DNA from: CAZJWR01 sp964549765 | Lineage (GTDB): Bacteria > Zixibacteria > MSB-5A5 > GN15 > JAAZOE01 | DNA: 14,859 nucleotides | Reading direction: 5' to 3' | Assembly: GCA_964549765.1 (NCBI GenBank) | Contig: CAZJWR010000076.1 | Span: 1 to 14,859 of the forward strand | In this document: positions 1 through 7,757 of the stretch, piece by piece | Layout of the letters: every line of letters begins with the position of its first letter | How positions within the stretch are numbered: the first letter of the stretch is position 1 | The notes under the pieces: generated by a model | Seen by the model: the letters and a program-made list of their open reading frames with translations, nothing else | Database searches by the model: none | What the model was told of the DNA's origin: nothing | Program-made: the position numbers and the translations under genes

Positions 1-212
1 AATACGTCTTAAATCCACCTTAAGCAATTGTCCGAAATTCCGCAACCACCTCTGTCGTAAGAAAAAACAGGAAATTTTGTTTTATCGGATGAAAGTCCGA
101 TCTCATGTTTGGCAGAGAAATTTCAATATGATTGATATACCTTATTCCTGCAGCTGAAGCAGCAGGTCACCCAGGGGCATCTCTGCAAAATTCAGAACTA
201 GTCGAGCGGTGC
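1..212. other. Gene-free left edge with weak hairpins
   Basis: No convincing gene lies here. The stretch is more AT-rich than the coding DNA and lies downstream of the last gene of the minus-strand run. Two short inverted repeats are visible. One has arms ATCGGAT and GTCCGAT around GAAA at 84-101, with one G-T pair closing the loop. The other has arms CTGCAGC and GCAGCAG around TGAA at 148-165, with one A-A mismatch. Neither is followed by a clean T-run in the leftward direction, so I do not call a terminator, although this is where the minus-strand transcript would be expected to end. Confidence 0.5.
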
Positions 213-761
213 TTACAACCCCAACACGTCGGTGATGCGGACCATGCCGTCTTTTACGAGCTGCAGGAAATCGGGAAGCTCCAGTCCGAGATTGACGCAG
301 GCTTCCATGTTTTCGCGGGTGGCGCCGGCGGCAAACCGTTTTTCCTTGAACCGCCGCAGCATGAACTCGACGTCGACGTTGGCGAGATGCTTGGAGGGAT
401 GCATCAAGGCGCATGCCACCAGAAAGCCGGTGGTCGGGTCGGTGGCATACAAGGCCCAGTCGAGGCGCGTGCGGCAGGGCTCATGTCCCGGGTGACAACG
501 AATGGCGTAGATCATCTCCGGCGGCAGATCGTACGGTTTCAGCCATTCCTCGGTGATGAATGTATGCTTGTCGGGGGATTTGACCGTTTTGTCATAATCG
601 AGATCATGCAAAAGGCCCGTCCGGCCCCACAGTTCGGTATCCTCGCCGAAGTGCTCAGCCAGGCGGATCATCCCGGCCTCGACGGCATAGATATGTTTAC
701 GGAGGTTTATGTTCTTGACTTTGCTTTCGACCAATGACACGGCTTCGTCGCGGGTAATCAT
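213..761 (-). CDS. HD-domain phosphohydrolase
   Basis: This 182-residue cytoplasmic protein has the HD-superfamily layout. His23 lies in an early helix, the His52-Asp53 pair sits in 'LLHDLDYD', and His66, His90 and Asp108 follow in 'CHPGH' and 'YATD' contexts. These are the usual metal ligands of the fold. HD proteins of this size are metal-dependent phosphohydrolases, often acting on nucleotides; the substrate cannot be read from the sequence. A GTG at 767 would add two residues, but the ATG at 761 is preferred because GAGG (770-767) lies 5 bases upstream. The stop of the upstream outer-membrane gene is at 769-771, so the two are adjacent and probably co-transcribed. It is the last gene of the twelve-gene run. 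The family call is firm; the function is open. Confidence 0.88.
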   Translation of the reverse strand: MITRDEAVSLVESKVKNINLRKHIYAVEAGMIRLAEHFGEDTELWGRTGLLHDLDYDKTVKSPDKHTFITEEWLKPYDLPPEMIYAIRCHPGHEPCRTRLDWALYATDPTTGFLVACALMHPSKHLANVDVEFMLRRFKEKRFAAGATRENMEACVNLGLELPDFLQLVKDGMVRITDVLGL

Positions 762-768
762 AAGCACC

Positions 769-2760
769 TCAATTCAACATGCGGAAATTTATGCCCCAGG
801 CGTAATACCAGCCGCTGTACCCGTACCCGTAAGGGATTGGATTATACTGGTTGGTGAAGTTGTGGCTGATATAATAAAACGTCAGGCTTTTCAGCGCCGC
901 GGTCATTCCCACCGATACGATTCCGACCGTCGGTAATTCCTCGAGTGTATACGACAGCGGATTTTCGGTGTAGGTGATGTCGCTGAACAGGCGCAGATCA
1001 ACGTCATATTTGGCCACGTGATATTTCAGGCCGCCCTCGCCGGATAACTGCCAGCGCGGCGAATAGGGCGGACGTTCGCCGTATCGATCCGATCGGACCG
1101 TGCGGATCGTCGCCGATCCGGTGGCGTAGAACAGCCACAGATCATGAAACGACCCGGCGAGGTTGAAATCGGCGAAGTCGACCCGGTCGTTTTCCGGCGT
1201 GATTTCATATGTTCCAAGGCCGTTTTGATAGCGATGATCATAATAAATGAGATCGGTGATGTGACCGGTATTGACCGCGCCTGATAATTCGAATTTTCCC
1301 CGCTCATAAGCGAGCGTGGCGTTGGCGGTCAGTTTCTTTTCGGGTTTGAGGAGCGGGTTGCCTCTTTCGGGGTAACCGTCGCCGGTCTGCCGCTGCATTT
1401 CGTACAGATCGGTCAGGTCGGGCCAGGTGATCAGCCGGCCCACCGACATCATAACCTTCCATCCGCCGGCGGATGTCCATTCGTATCCGATGGCGCCCTC
1501 GAGGTCGGGATCGACGTTTTCGGCATCGCGGACGCGCGCGAAGAACAACACCCGTCCTTCGGCGTAAGGCATGAAGCCGGTGACATCGGCGAATCCGTAA
1601 TAGCGGCTGGCGTAATACTGATTGATGTAGTATTGTTCCTTGCCGAATCGCACGCTCGCCTGCACCAAGCCGCCGAAGGCGGGCCGGAGATAGGCCAGGT
1701 CGGTATATGTATCGCGCGGTTTGATCGTTTTAAACGGGTCCGCCGAGCGGGACAGGTCGAGAGTGTATGATCCCGTCACCTGTCCGCCGAGAATATCGCG
1801 GGTGGCGAGGGAAACCGCCAGTTGTTGATCCATGCGCAGGCGGCGATAGAAGGCATAGCCGCCGGTGCGGCGGTAGACGCCCAGATAGAAGTCGGCGCGC
1901 GATTGATGGGGGAGCCATTTGTACAGGCGGGTTATTACGTTATAGCTGTTGTCGTCGGTGTTGGCCATATATCCGGCGCCGGTGCGATAATCGGTGGAGA
2001 TGGCCAAGCCGAATCCCGGCGCAAAGGTGCGCGCGATGCGTCCCCGGGTATAGGCATAGGAATACGCGCCGCGCTCCACGGTAAATTGCGAATGAGCCTC
2101 GTCGGTGGGGATGGCGAACGGTTCGAGATAAAGCATGGCCATGCCGCCGCGCAGCGAATTGAAACCGGATAGCGGTCCTTCGATGGCCCCGGCCCAGACG
2201 ACGTCGCCGGTGGCGATATCGTTGAAATCCATCATCCCGTCCATCGGTACGGTGCGATCATACGGGGCCAATTCATGCGACCCCAATCGGGCCGTCATCT
2301 GATCGCCAGTCAGGCCATAGGGAACGACAAGAGTCCGCAACGGTGTTTCCTGAGCGTGCATAATGTAAAACGACGCATCGCGGACGAGAAAATCGGCGGC
2401 GCTTTGCGGGAACATATCGTCGGTCTGGACGTCGAAGACGTACCGATGGCGGACGAAATGCGTTTTAAGGGAATCTATCAGCCGGATCGGGGGATAGACC
2501 TCTTCGCGTTTCTTGGCCTCGGTGACATCCTCGATTTTCAAGCTATCCAGCATGGTTCGTAGCGAATCGGCTTTGTCGGCCATGGAACTTCCCGGCGGGG
2601 CAAGCTTTGTGGAATCGACCGCCGTCGAATCCTGGGCTGGCAGCGTGCCGACCGAATCGGGGAGCGCGCTGTCGGAAACGATGGTATCTTGGGCGGCGGA
2701 GATAGATGGAACAATCAGGCAGAGGGCAAGAAACAGAACGGCGCATATCGAGGAGCGCAT
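769..2760 (-). CDS. TonB-dependent-receptor-like outer membrane beta-barrel protein
   Basis: The protein has 663 residues. Residues 1-23 form a signal peptide (hydrophobic core 'VLFLALCLIV', cleavage near SISAA). Immediately after comes DTIVSD (25-30), which resembles a TonB box. A Ser/Asp/Lys-rich linker runs to about 100, and a plug-like segment lies at about 107-215 ('VFDVQTDDMFPQSAADFLVRDASF', then 'GPLSGFNSLRGG'). The rest is aromatic-rich alternating strands typical of a porin-type barrel, ending 'YYAWGINFRMLN'. It is expected to be an outer-membrane receptor, but the plug is divergent and the last residue is Asn rather than the usual Phe. The frame is open upstream to 3102, but that extension only shadows the preceding gene. 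ATG 2760 starts the signal peptide, 2 bases after the TGA of the ECF S component. That coupling suggests receptor and permease share a ligand, which is an inference. Confidence 0.82.
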   Translation of the reverse strand: MRSSICAVLFLALCLIVPSISAAQDTIVSDSALPDSVGTLPAQDSTAVDSTKLAPPGSSMADKADSLRTMLDSLKIEDVTEAKKREEVYPPIRLIDSLKTHFVRHRYVFDVQTDDMFPQSAADFLVRDASFYIMHAQETPLRTLVVPYGLTGDQMTARLGSHELAPYDRTVPMDGMMDFNDIATGDVVWAGAIEGPLSGFNSLRGGMAMLYLEPFAIPTDEAHSQFTVERGAYSYAYTRGRIARTFAPGFGLAISTDYRTGAGYMANTDDNSYNVITRLYKWLPHQSRADFYLGVYRRTGGYAFYRRLRMDQQLAVSLATRDILGGQVTGSYTLDLSRSADPFKTIKPRDTYTDLAYLRPAFGGLVQASVRFGKEQYYINQYYASRYYGFADVTGFMPYAEGRVLFFARVRDAENVDPDLEGAIGYEWTSAGGWKVMMSVGRLITWPDLTDLYEMQRQTGDGYPERGNPLLKPEKKLTANATLAYERGKFELSGAVNTGHITDLIYYDHRYQNGLGTYEITPENDRVDFADFNLAGSFHDLWLFYATGSATIRTVRSDRYGERPPYSPRWQLSGEGGLKYHVAKYDVDLRLFSDITYTENPLSYTLEELPTVGIVSVGMTAALKSLTFYYISHNFTNQYNPIPYGYGYSGWYYAWGINFRMLN

Positions 2761-2762
2761 TA

Positions 2763-3281
2763 TCACCGCCCCCGCGCCGCCAATTTGACAATGACCGGAT
2801 AGCAGGCCGGGAAAATAATCGCGTTGGAAATGATGGTGAGCAGGGCGAATGCGAGTCCGGCTTCCAAGGATTGCCAGAACGGCCCGAACAGCCAGGCGTT
2901 GATGCCGCTGACGATGAGCTGATAGACAAGACCCGTAGTCAGGCCCATGACGCCGAATATCCAGAAGCCCCGGGGGAGAATTTTTTTCATGAGGGCCAGC
3001 GAGGCGATCATGCCGCCGAACACGCCGACGATCATCATGCCGATAATCTGCGCCATCGTCACGGGAACCGCCGCCATACCGTAGGGATTGAAAACAGACC
3101 AAAGAAACATGCCCAGCCCGCCGGCGCTGAGGCCGGTCTTTGGGCCGAACAGGGCGCCACAGGCGAAGACGGCGATAAAAGACAGACTGACATTGGGAAT
3201 ATATATGCTGAGCAGAGCCAAGACATAGGCCAGAGCGGAGAAGATCGCCACTCTGGCCACAAATTTCCCATCAGACTTCAT
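2763..3281 (-). CDS. ECF-type transporter S component (substrate-binding membrane protein)
   Basis: This small 172-residue, very hydrophobic protein has five to six predicted membrane segments: about 9-28, 32-46, 50-66, 72-95, 106-125 and 140-165. Glycine-rich turns such as 'GALFGPKTGLSAGGLG' are typical of energy-coupling-factor S components. S components bind vitamins or related micronutrients in the inner membrane and need a shared EcfA/A'/T energizing module, which is not in this window. The substrate cannot be named. The ATG overlaps the TGA of the metalloprotease gene (ATGA) and has no clear Shine-Dalgarno sequence, so translation is probably coupled. The next gene, an outer-membrane receptor, starts 2 bases after its stop. 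Another small multi-membrane permease family is possible, but length and pattern fit ECF S best. Confidence 0.75.
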   Translation of the reverse strand: MKSDGKFVARVAIFSALAYVLALLSIYIPNVSLSFIAVFACGALFGPKTGLSAGGLGMFLWSVFNPYGMAAVPVTMAQIIGMMIVGVFGGMIASLALMKKILPRGFWIFGVMGLTTGLVYQLIVSGINAWLFGPFWQSLEAGLAFALLTIISNAIIFPACYPVIVKLAARGR

Positions 3282-5377
3282 CGCAAGACGACGAATTTCT
3301 TGAGCGTCGTTTCTCCCTGGAAATTGAACAGGGCCAGATACGGCCCGGCCGCCACCGTTTTGCCGGATTCATTGGTGTAGTCCCACGATGCCACGACCAC
3401 CCCGGCCTGCTGCTCGTCCGCTTTCTGCAACTCCTTCACCTTTTCGCCGGCAAGCGTCAGAATGGTCACTGTCATTTCCCCCTTATGGTTGGATTCGCCG
3501 ATATTGTAGCGGCCGCGGAAGTACATTTCAGGATAGTTTTGCACCCAGGCCGGATTCGGGTAGATATCCACCATTCTTTGGGTCGATTGAATCGAGAATG
3601 TGTTCTCTGAGATAAAGCTGGGATCGCCGGATGGATACGCCGAGACTCTTATCAAACATTCATTCGACGGCGTATCGGGGATCGTCCATTCGTAAACGAA
3701 ATCATTCTTCGTCACGGCGATATCCTTCCAGGTAGCGCCGTTATCGAGAGATAATTCGATTTTAACCGAATCGTCTGCGGTGACGGAGTACCACCAGATA
3801 TTAAAACTGGCGCCGGCATAAAGCACTTCCCCGCCGCCGGGGAGGAAAATCCCCTCGCGCAACGGCGTTACGGAAAGCGAATAATCGACCAAAACGGCAT
3901 TGCCACCGAGGACCTCGGGGATCAGGGCTATCTTATCGAAATCGGCGGCATCGGCGATGATTATGGGGCCGGTCAAGGTGTCGTATTTAATCTGCTGTAT
4001 CGATGTCGATTCGGCCGGATTGTCATGAAACTTCACGACGGTGATGCCCCATGGTTGGGTATTGTCGGGATTGAATGTCACGGCCAAACCCGAATCCACC
4101 GCCGCAACATTGTCAAGAATGATGTAATTGGATCCCAAGTTGTCGGGTCGATCTTTGTCGGTGACGTTGACCGTGGCCGGATAGGTAGTCAATCGTGCCG
4201 CCAGATGGACGGTGTCGTACAGGATGGCATCGTGGAAATAGCCGGGACGGGCGCGCTGCCGGGTGAATAAATTCCATGTCGCGAACTCCTGAAAGGCGTC
4301 CTGCAGGGTCATCGTATTCCCGGACGCCGCCCGGACGGCCGCGTCGGTCGCCGCTATCCAGTTCGGCCCGGCAACCTGACCGCACCTGTTCCAGATATCC
4401 GTTACGATCTCCGGGCCGAATTTCGCGCCCAGATAAATGGGGAAGACGGCCGCGCCATACGGATGGTAAAACTTCGTGTCATTGAGACGTCCCAGCGAGT
4501 CCGTTCCGTTTGTCAGATCGGTCCCAGTACGAATTGACCACGACGGAACAGGGTAGAAATAGGGCAGGTAGTTTATATAATCGTTTATTTGCGGATAATG
4601 CTCCTCTTCCATGAACACCGCCGACATCTCCATCCAGGCATAGCTGGGATGACTCTGAAACACTTCCACTTCCTGAAGGTCGAGGGCGAATTGGCAGGCG
4701 TGAGTGAATTCATGAGCGGCTGTCACCCGTAACGCATCCAATCGATTGGTTTCATAGCCGGGAAAATTCGCATAATCGTTTTCGAGAAACATGTAGCCCG
4801 TCCCGGTGTAGGTCGGCGACGACGTCTTGATCGAGTCGCGGACCGTCGCCCCGTAGTAGCCGAGGTTGACAAAATAGACATCGAATAAACCGTTGCCGCC
4901 GTTGCCGCCGCCGGCGCCATTGTTGTAATAGCCGTCAGAAATGGGAGCCGTAAATCCCAGATCGCCGACCGTATGATTCCATACGGAATCGAGTATCCGC
5001 CCAGCCATGACGATATAATCGGGGACGCCCGGCTCGATGGTCTGCGTCGAATATTGATATATGGCGTCGGTCCCGGTATTAGTGTAATGCAAATAGAAAT
5101 GATCGGCCGCATATGTGAAGGGCAAATCATCTCGTCTCTCCCAATCAAGCGGCTTGAGAAGAACACCGGGGGGCCGCGTCATTTGCAGATTGAGGAAGAT
5201 CGGGGTGGCGCATTTTATTGGTAGCGCCTCGCCGTTGGCCACCTGTTCCGCGCGCTGTTGCAGCATATCGGAGACCTGCTGGTAGTATTGCTGCCATTGC
5301 TCCACCGTCATCTCCGAGGCGAAAACCGTCGTGCCTGCCCAGAGGATTATCATCAACGCAAAACCGATTGTTTTCAC
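3278..5377 (-). CDS. Secreted zinc metalloprotease, MXAN_6640-like, with Ig-like and C-terminal sorting-like domains
   Basis: The protein has 699 residues with a signal peptide at 1-20 (cleavage near VFA-SE). A catalytic region contains 'TAAHEFTHACQF': HEFTH at 222-226 is an HExxH zinc motif with Glu223 as the likely catalytic base. 'AWMEMSAVFMEEE' near 247-259 follows at gluzincin-like distance and may give the third ligand. This arrangement matches the MXAN_6640-type putative metalloproteases. Residues about 515-598 form an Ig-like beta domain ('SFNIWWYS...IELSLDNGATW...YEWTIPDTPS'). Residues about 602-699 ('VDIYPNPA...GEKVKEL...GPYLALFNFQG...KKFVVLR') resemble FlgD-like or type IX sorting domains of FCB bacteria. 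The start is GTG at 5377, with AGGAG 6 bases upstream overlapping the stop of the PHP gene. It probably acts outside the cell or on the surface; the substrate is unknown. Confidence 0.82.
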   Translation of the reverse strand: MKTIGFALMIILWAGTTVFASEMTVEQWQQYYQQVSDMLQQRAEQVANGEALPIKCATPIFLNLQMTRPPGVLLKPLDWERRDDLPFTYAADHFYLHYTNTGTDAIYQYSTQTIEPGVPDYIVMAGRILDSVWNHTVGDLGFTAPISDGYYNNGAGGGNGGNGLFDVYFVNLGYYGATVRDSIKTSSPTYTGTGYMFLENDYANFPGYETNRLDALRVTAAHEFTHACQFALDLQEVEVFQSHPSYAWMEMSAVFMEEEHYPQINDYINYLPYFYPVPSWSIRTGTDLTNGTDSLGRLNDTKFYHPYGAAVFPIYLGAKFGPEIVTDIWNRCGQVAGPNWIAATDAAVRAASGNTMTLQDAFQEFATWNLFTRQRARPGYFHDAILYDTVHLAARLTTYPATVNVTDKDRPDNLGSNYIILDNVAAVDSGLAVTFNPDNTQPWGITVVKFHDNPAESTSIQQIKYDTLTGPIIIADAADFDKIALIPEVLGGNAVLVDYSLSVTPLREGIFLPGGGEVLYAGASFNIWWYSVTADDSVKIELSLDNGATWKDIAVTKNDFVYEWTIPDTPSNECLIRVSAYPSGDPSFISENTFSIQSTQRMVDIYPNPAWVQNYPEMYFRGRYNIGESNHKGEMTVTILTLAGEKVKELQKADEQQAGVVVASWDYTNESGKTVAAGPYLALFNFQGETTLKKFVVLR

Positions 5378-5386
5378 GATAGACTC

Positions 5387-6226
5387 CTAAATTGACGTTT
5401 GCTCATTCCGCGCCCAACGCGCCTTCAATTGTTCCAGGTACTTGTAGGGAACCTGTTCCTCTCCGATTTCACCGTATCGCCCGGAGCGGTTGTGAGAGTC
5501 CGATCCCCCGGTGCAGATAAGATTGTATCGTTGCGCCATCTGGCGGTAGCGCTTGCGCGCGGCGCGCGTGTGCGACGGGTGATATATTTCGAGACCGTCC
5601 AGCCCGGCCGCGACCAGTTCCGGAATGACTTCATCCCGGTCGGTCAGCTTCGGATGGGCCATGACGGCTACGCCGTTCGCATGATGGATGAGATCGATGG
5701 CTTCGGCCGGAGATAATTTGGCCTTGGCAATATAGACCGGACCGTTGAGGGCAAGGTATTTCTCGAAAGCCTGATTGTATGAATCGACAACGCCGTGCGC
5801 GGCGAGCACTTCCGCCACGTGGGGACGCCCCAGCGGAGCGCCGTCGGCGGCGGCCAGCACTTCCTCGTAATCGATTTCGATTCCCAGACGCGCCAGACGT
5901 TTGACCATTTTCTTTCCCCGTTCCGACCGGATGCGGCGAAACCGTTTTACCGTTTCCGCAAGCCTCTTGTTGTCCGGGCGGATCAGGTATCCCAAAATAT
6001 GTATGTCGTCGTCGGCCAGGGCCGACGACAGTTCGATTCCGGGGATGACCTCGATGTCTTTTCCCCGCGCATACCGGGCCGCTTCCGTGTATCCCGACAC
6101 CGAATCGTGGTCGGTGATCGCGATTGCCTTCAGGCCGAGTTGACAGGCCCGGTCAACCACGTCGCGAGGAGACTGCCGCCCATCGGAGTGGTTCGTATGA
6201 ATATGCAGGTCGACACGGTCAGGCAT
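5387..6226 (-). CDS. PHP-domain metal-dependent phosphoesterase (TrpH/RnaAM-like)
   Basis: The 279-residue protein has a full PHP metal-site set: His8 and His10 in 'DLHIHTNHSDG', Asp15, His40 in 'AITDHDS', Glu65 in 'IPGIELSS', His76 in 'DDIHILGY', His191 in 'VMAHP', and Asp243 and His245 in 'GGSDSHN'. Length and the insert between 'LGY' and 'GRPHVAEVL' match the stand-alone YciV/TrpH group. Characterised members hydrolyse 3',5'-nucleoside bisphosphates or short RNA 5' ends; this activity is inferred here by family only. The ATG lies inside the end of ftcD (8-base overlap) and has no good Shine-Dalgarno sequence, so coupled translation is likely. The protein is cytoplasmic, with no signal peptide. 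All ligands are present, so it should be active. Confidence 0.9.
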   Translation of the reverse strand: MPDRVDLHIHTNHSDGRQSPRDVVDRACQLGLKAIAITDHDSVSGYTEAARYARGKDIEVIPGIELSSALADDDIHILGYLIRPDNKRLAETVKRFRRIRSERGKKMVKRLARLGIEIDYEEVLAAADGAPLGRPHVAEVLAAHGVVDSYNQAFEKYLALNGPVYIAKAKLSPAEAIDLIHHANGVAVMAHPKLTDRDEVIPELVAAGLDGLEIYHPSHTRAARKRYRQMAQRYNLICTGGSDSHNRSGRYGEIGEEQVPYKYLEQLKARWARNEQTSI

Positions 6227-7754
6227 TCAGCAACTTGTGGTCGACAATGCGCAACACGTCGGCGACCAGCGCTTCTCCTCGCGCTTTATAACCCTCGACC
6301 TCAAGGGAAAGTTTCCTCACAAAATCCTTGTCCTCGAGGCCGATGATATTGATCCGGACGTTCAAAATGGCCCCGTCCATGGCGGCTTTGGCCATCAGCG
6401 CCCCGACTCCGGCGTCGGTAATGGAATTGACATTGCCTTTTTCGGCGACGACTTTCACCAGCGACAGAACATCCAGCGATTTCTCGGCCACCTTCAAAGG
6501 CACCAACGCCGCTCCCTTGGTGGCGTCTTCGATCTTGACGGCCCGGTCTTTCACCTCAGCTTCGGTACTTTTGGGGAGTTTCCGGGTCGTCATAAGCCGG
6601 TTAAAAGCTTCTTTGTCCTTCACGATCAAATCCATGAGTTCCTTGCGCAGAGCTTCCGAGTGGGTCAAAATGGCGTCGATTTCATCGTGCACGTCGGCGT
6701 ATTTTTTCTTGGTTACCGTCAAACGGGAAACCATAGACGCCAGCGCCGCGCCCAGCGCGCCGGCGGCCGCCGCTACCGAACCGCCGCCCGGGGCGGGCGA
6801 CGAGGAAGCGACTTCATTGAAGAATTCCTCGCCCGATTTCTGCTGCATTTCGGCAGCCTTGGCCAGTTTTTCTTCGAGAATTTGGTCCTTGGAAAAATTT
6901 TCCAGCCGCAGGTAAAAATCGGCGGCCGTGATCAAGGCTTCGTTGGGCACCAGACCGACTATTTCAGTCGAGGTGACGGCGACGCCGAATCGTTTCGCCT
7001 CGATTTTGATCATTTCGAGGACGCGGTGCACGGGAGTTTTTCTATAATTGACCAGATTCATCGACACCTGGACACAATTGCGGTCTTCGATTTCGAAACC
7101 GAGCGCTTTGCAGAAGGCAAATCCGCCGGATCGGCTGCGGATCGCCTTGGCGATTTTCTTGGCGATCTTAATATCGTTCGTGCCGAGATAGGCGTTGAAA
7201 GCGATGAGCGGTAGACGGACGCCGATCACCGTCGCCCCGGCCTTCAAATTCATCTTTTCGGGACCGAAATCCGGCTTGCGCGACGGCACTTTGCCGATTT
7301 CGTCGCGGATTCCCTCATATTCGCCAGTGCGGATTTTGGCCAGATCCTTCCGTTCGGGAGAGGTCGCGGCCTCTTCGTAGAGATACACCGGGATTTGCAG
7401 TTTTTCGCCGACCGCTTGGGCCAGTTCTTTGGCCAGTTGAACGCATTCGGCTACGGTCATGTCGGATATGGGAATAAACGGGCAGACGTCGGTGGCGCCC
7501 ATTCGGGGATGTTCGCCCGTATGCTTGGTCATGTCGATCACTTCGCCCGCCTTCTTGTAGGCTCTGAACGCCGCTTCCTTGACGGCCATCGGCGGTCCGA
7601 CAAACGTTACCACCGCGCGGTTATGGCTGGCGTCCATTTCGTGATCGAGAAGAGTGATCCCGTCGACCGAGGTTATTTCGCCGATGATTTCATCGAGCAC
7701 CTCGGGACGCCGCCCCTCGGAAAAATTCGGAACACATTCGACTAACTGAGCCAT
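6219..7754 (-). CDS. ftcD: Bifunctional glutamate formimidoyltransferase / formimidoyltetrahydrofolate cyclodeaminase
   Basis: The 511-residue protein has two fused domains. The N-terminal formiminotransferase (about 1-300) contains 'VECVPNFSEGR' and 'KHTGEHPRMGATDVCPFIP', with His82 at the same position as the catalytic His of the mammalian enzyme. The C-terminal cyclodeaminase (about 308-511) carries 'SSPAPGGGSVAAAAGALGAAL' (PAPGGGS at 320-326). The enzyme moves the formimino group from formiminoglutamate to tetrahydrofolate and then releases ammonia to give 5,10-methenyl-THF. Normally this is a histidine-degradation step that feeds the one-carbon pool. No hutH, hutU or hutI is in the window, so the gene sits apart from the rest of the pathway. 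The ATG is preceded by AAGGGA at 6 bases. It begins 3 bases after the deoxyhypusine-synthase-like gene stops. Confidence 0.95.
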   Translation of the reverse strand: MAQLVECVPNFSEGRRPEVLDEIIGEITSVDGITLLDHEMDASHNRAVVTFVGPPMAVKEAAFRAYKKAGEVIDMTKHTGEHPRMGATDVCPFIPISDMTVAECVQLAKELAQAVGEKLQIPVYLYEEAATSPERKDLAKIRTGEYEGIRDEIGKVPSRKPDFGPEKMNLKAGATVIGVRLPLIAFNAYLGTNDIKIAKKIAKAIRSRSGGFAFCKALGFEIEDRNCVQVSMNLVNYRKTPVHRVLEMIKIEAKRFGVAVTSTEIVGLVPNEALITAADFYLRLENFSKDQILEEKLAKAAEMQQKSGEEFFNEVASSSPAPGGGSVAAAAGALGAALASMVSRLTVTKKKYADVHDEIDAILTHSEALRKELMDLIVKDKEAFNRLMTTRKLPKSTEAEVKDRAVKIEDATKGAALVPLKVAEKSLDVLSLVKVVAEKGNVNSITDAGVGALMAKAAMDGAILNVRINIIGLEDKDFVRKLSLEVEGYKARGEALVADVLRIVDHKLLNA

Positions 7755-7757
7755 ATA

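Noticed and set aside
142..212. Apparent protein-like tail (MPLGDLLLQLQE) after the HD gene stop, suggesting a frameshifted extension
   Set aside because: Only about a dozen codons look protein-like and lie in another frame. The HD protein already has a complete domain and normal length, so a frameshift is not needed.
132..737. 201-codon plus-strand open frame at the left edge
   Set aside because: It is antisense to the HD gene, which has its metal ligands and a Shine-Dalgarno sequence; the frame shows no family features.
5378..5386. Possible riboswitch or leader before the uptake module
   Set aside because: The gap before the protease is only 9 bases, and the next two genes overlap or lie within 2 bases, so no leader exists inside the run.
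6237..7214. 325-codon plus-strand open frame
   Set aside because: It is antisense to ftcD, its composition (rich in Gly, Phe, His, Asp, Arg) is typical of reverse-strand reading of GC-rich genes, and it has no domain.
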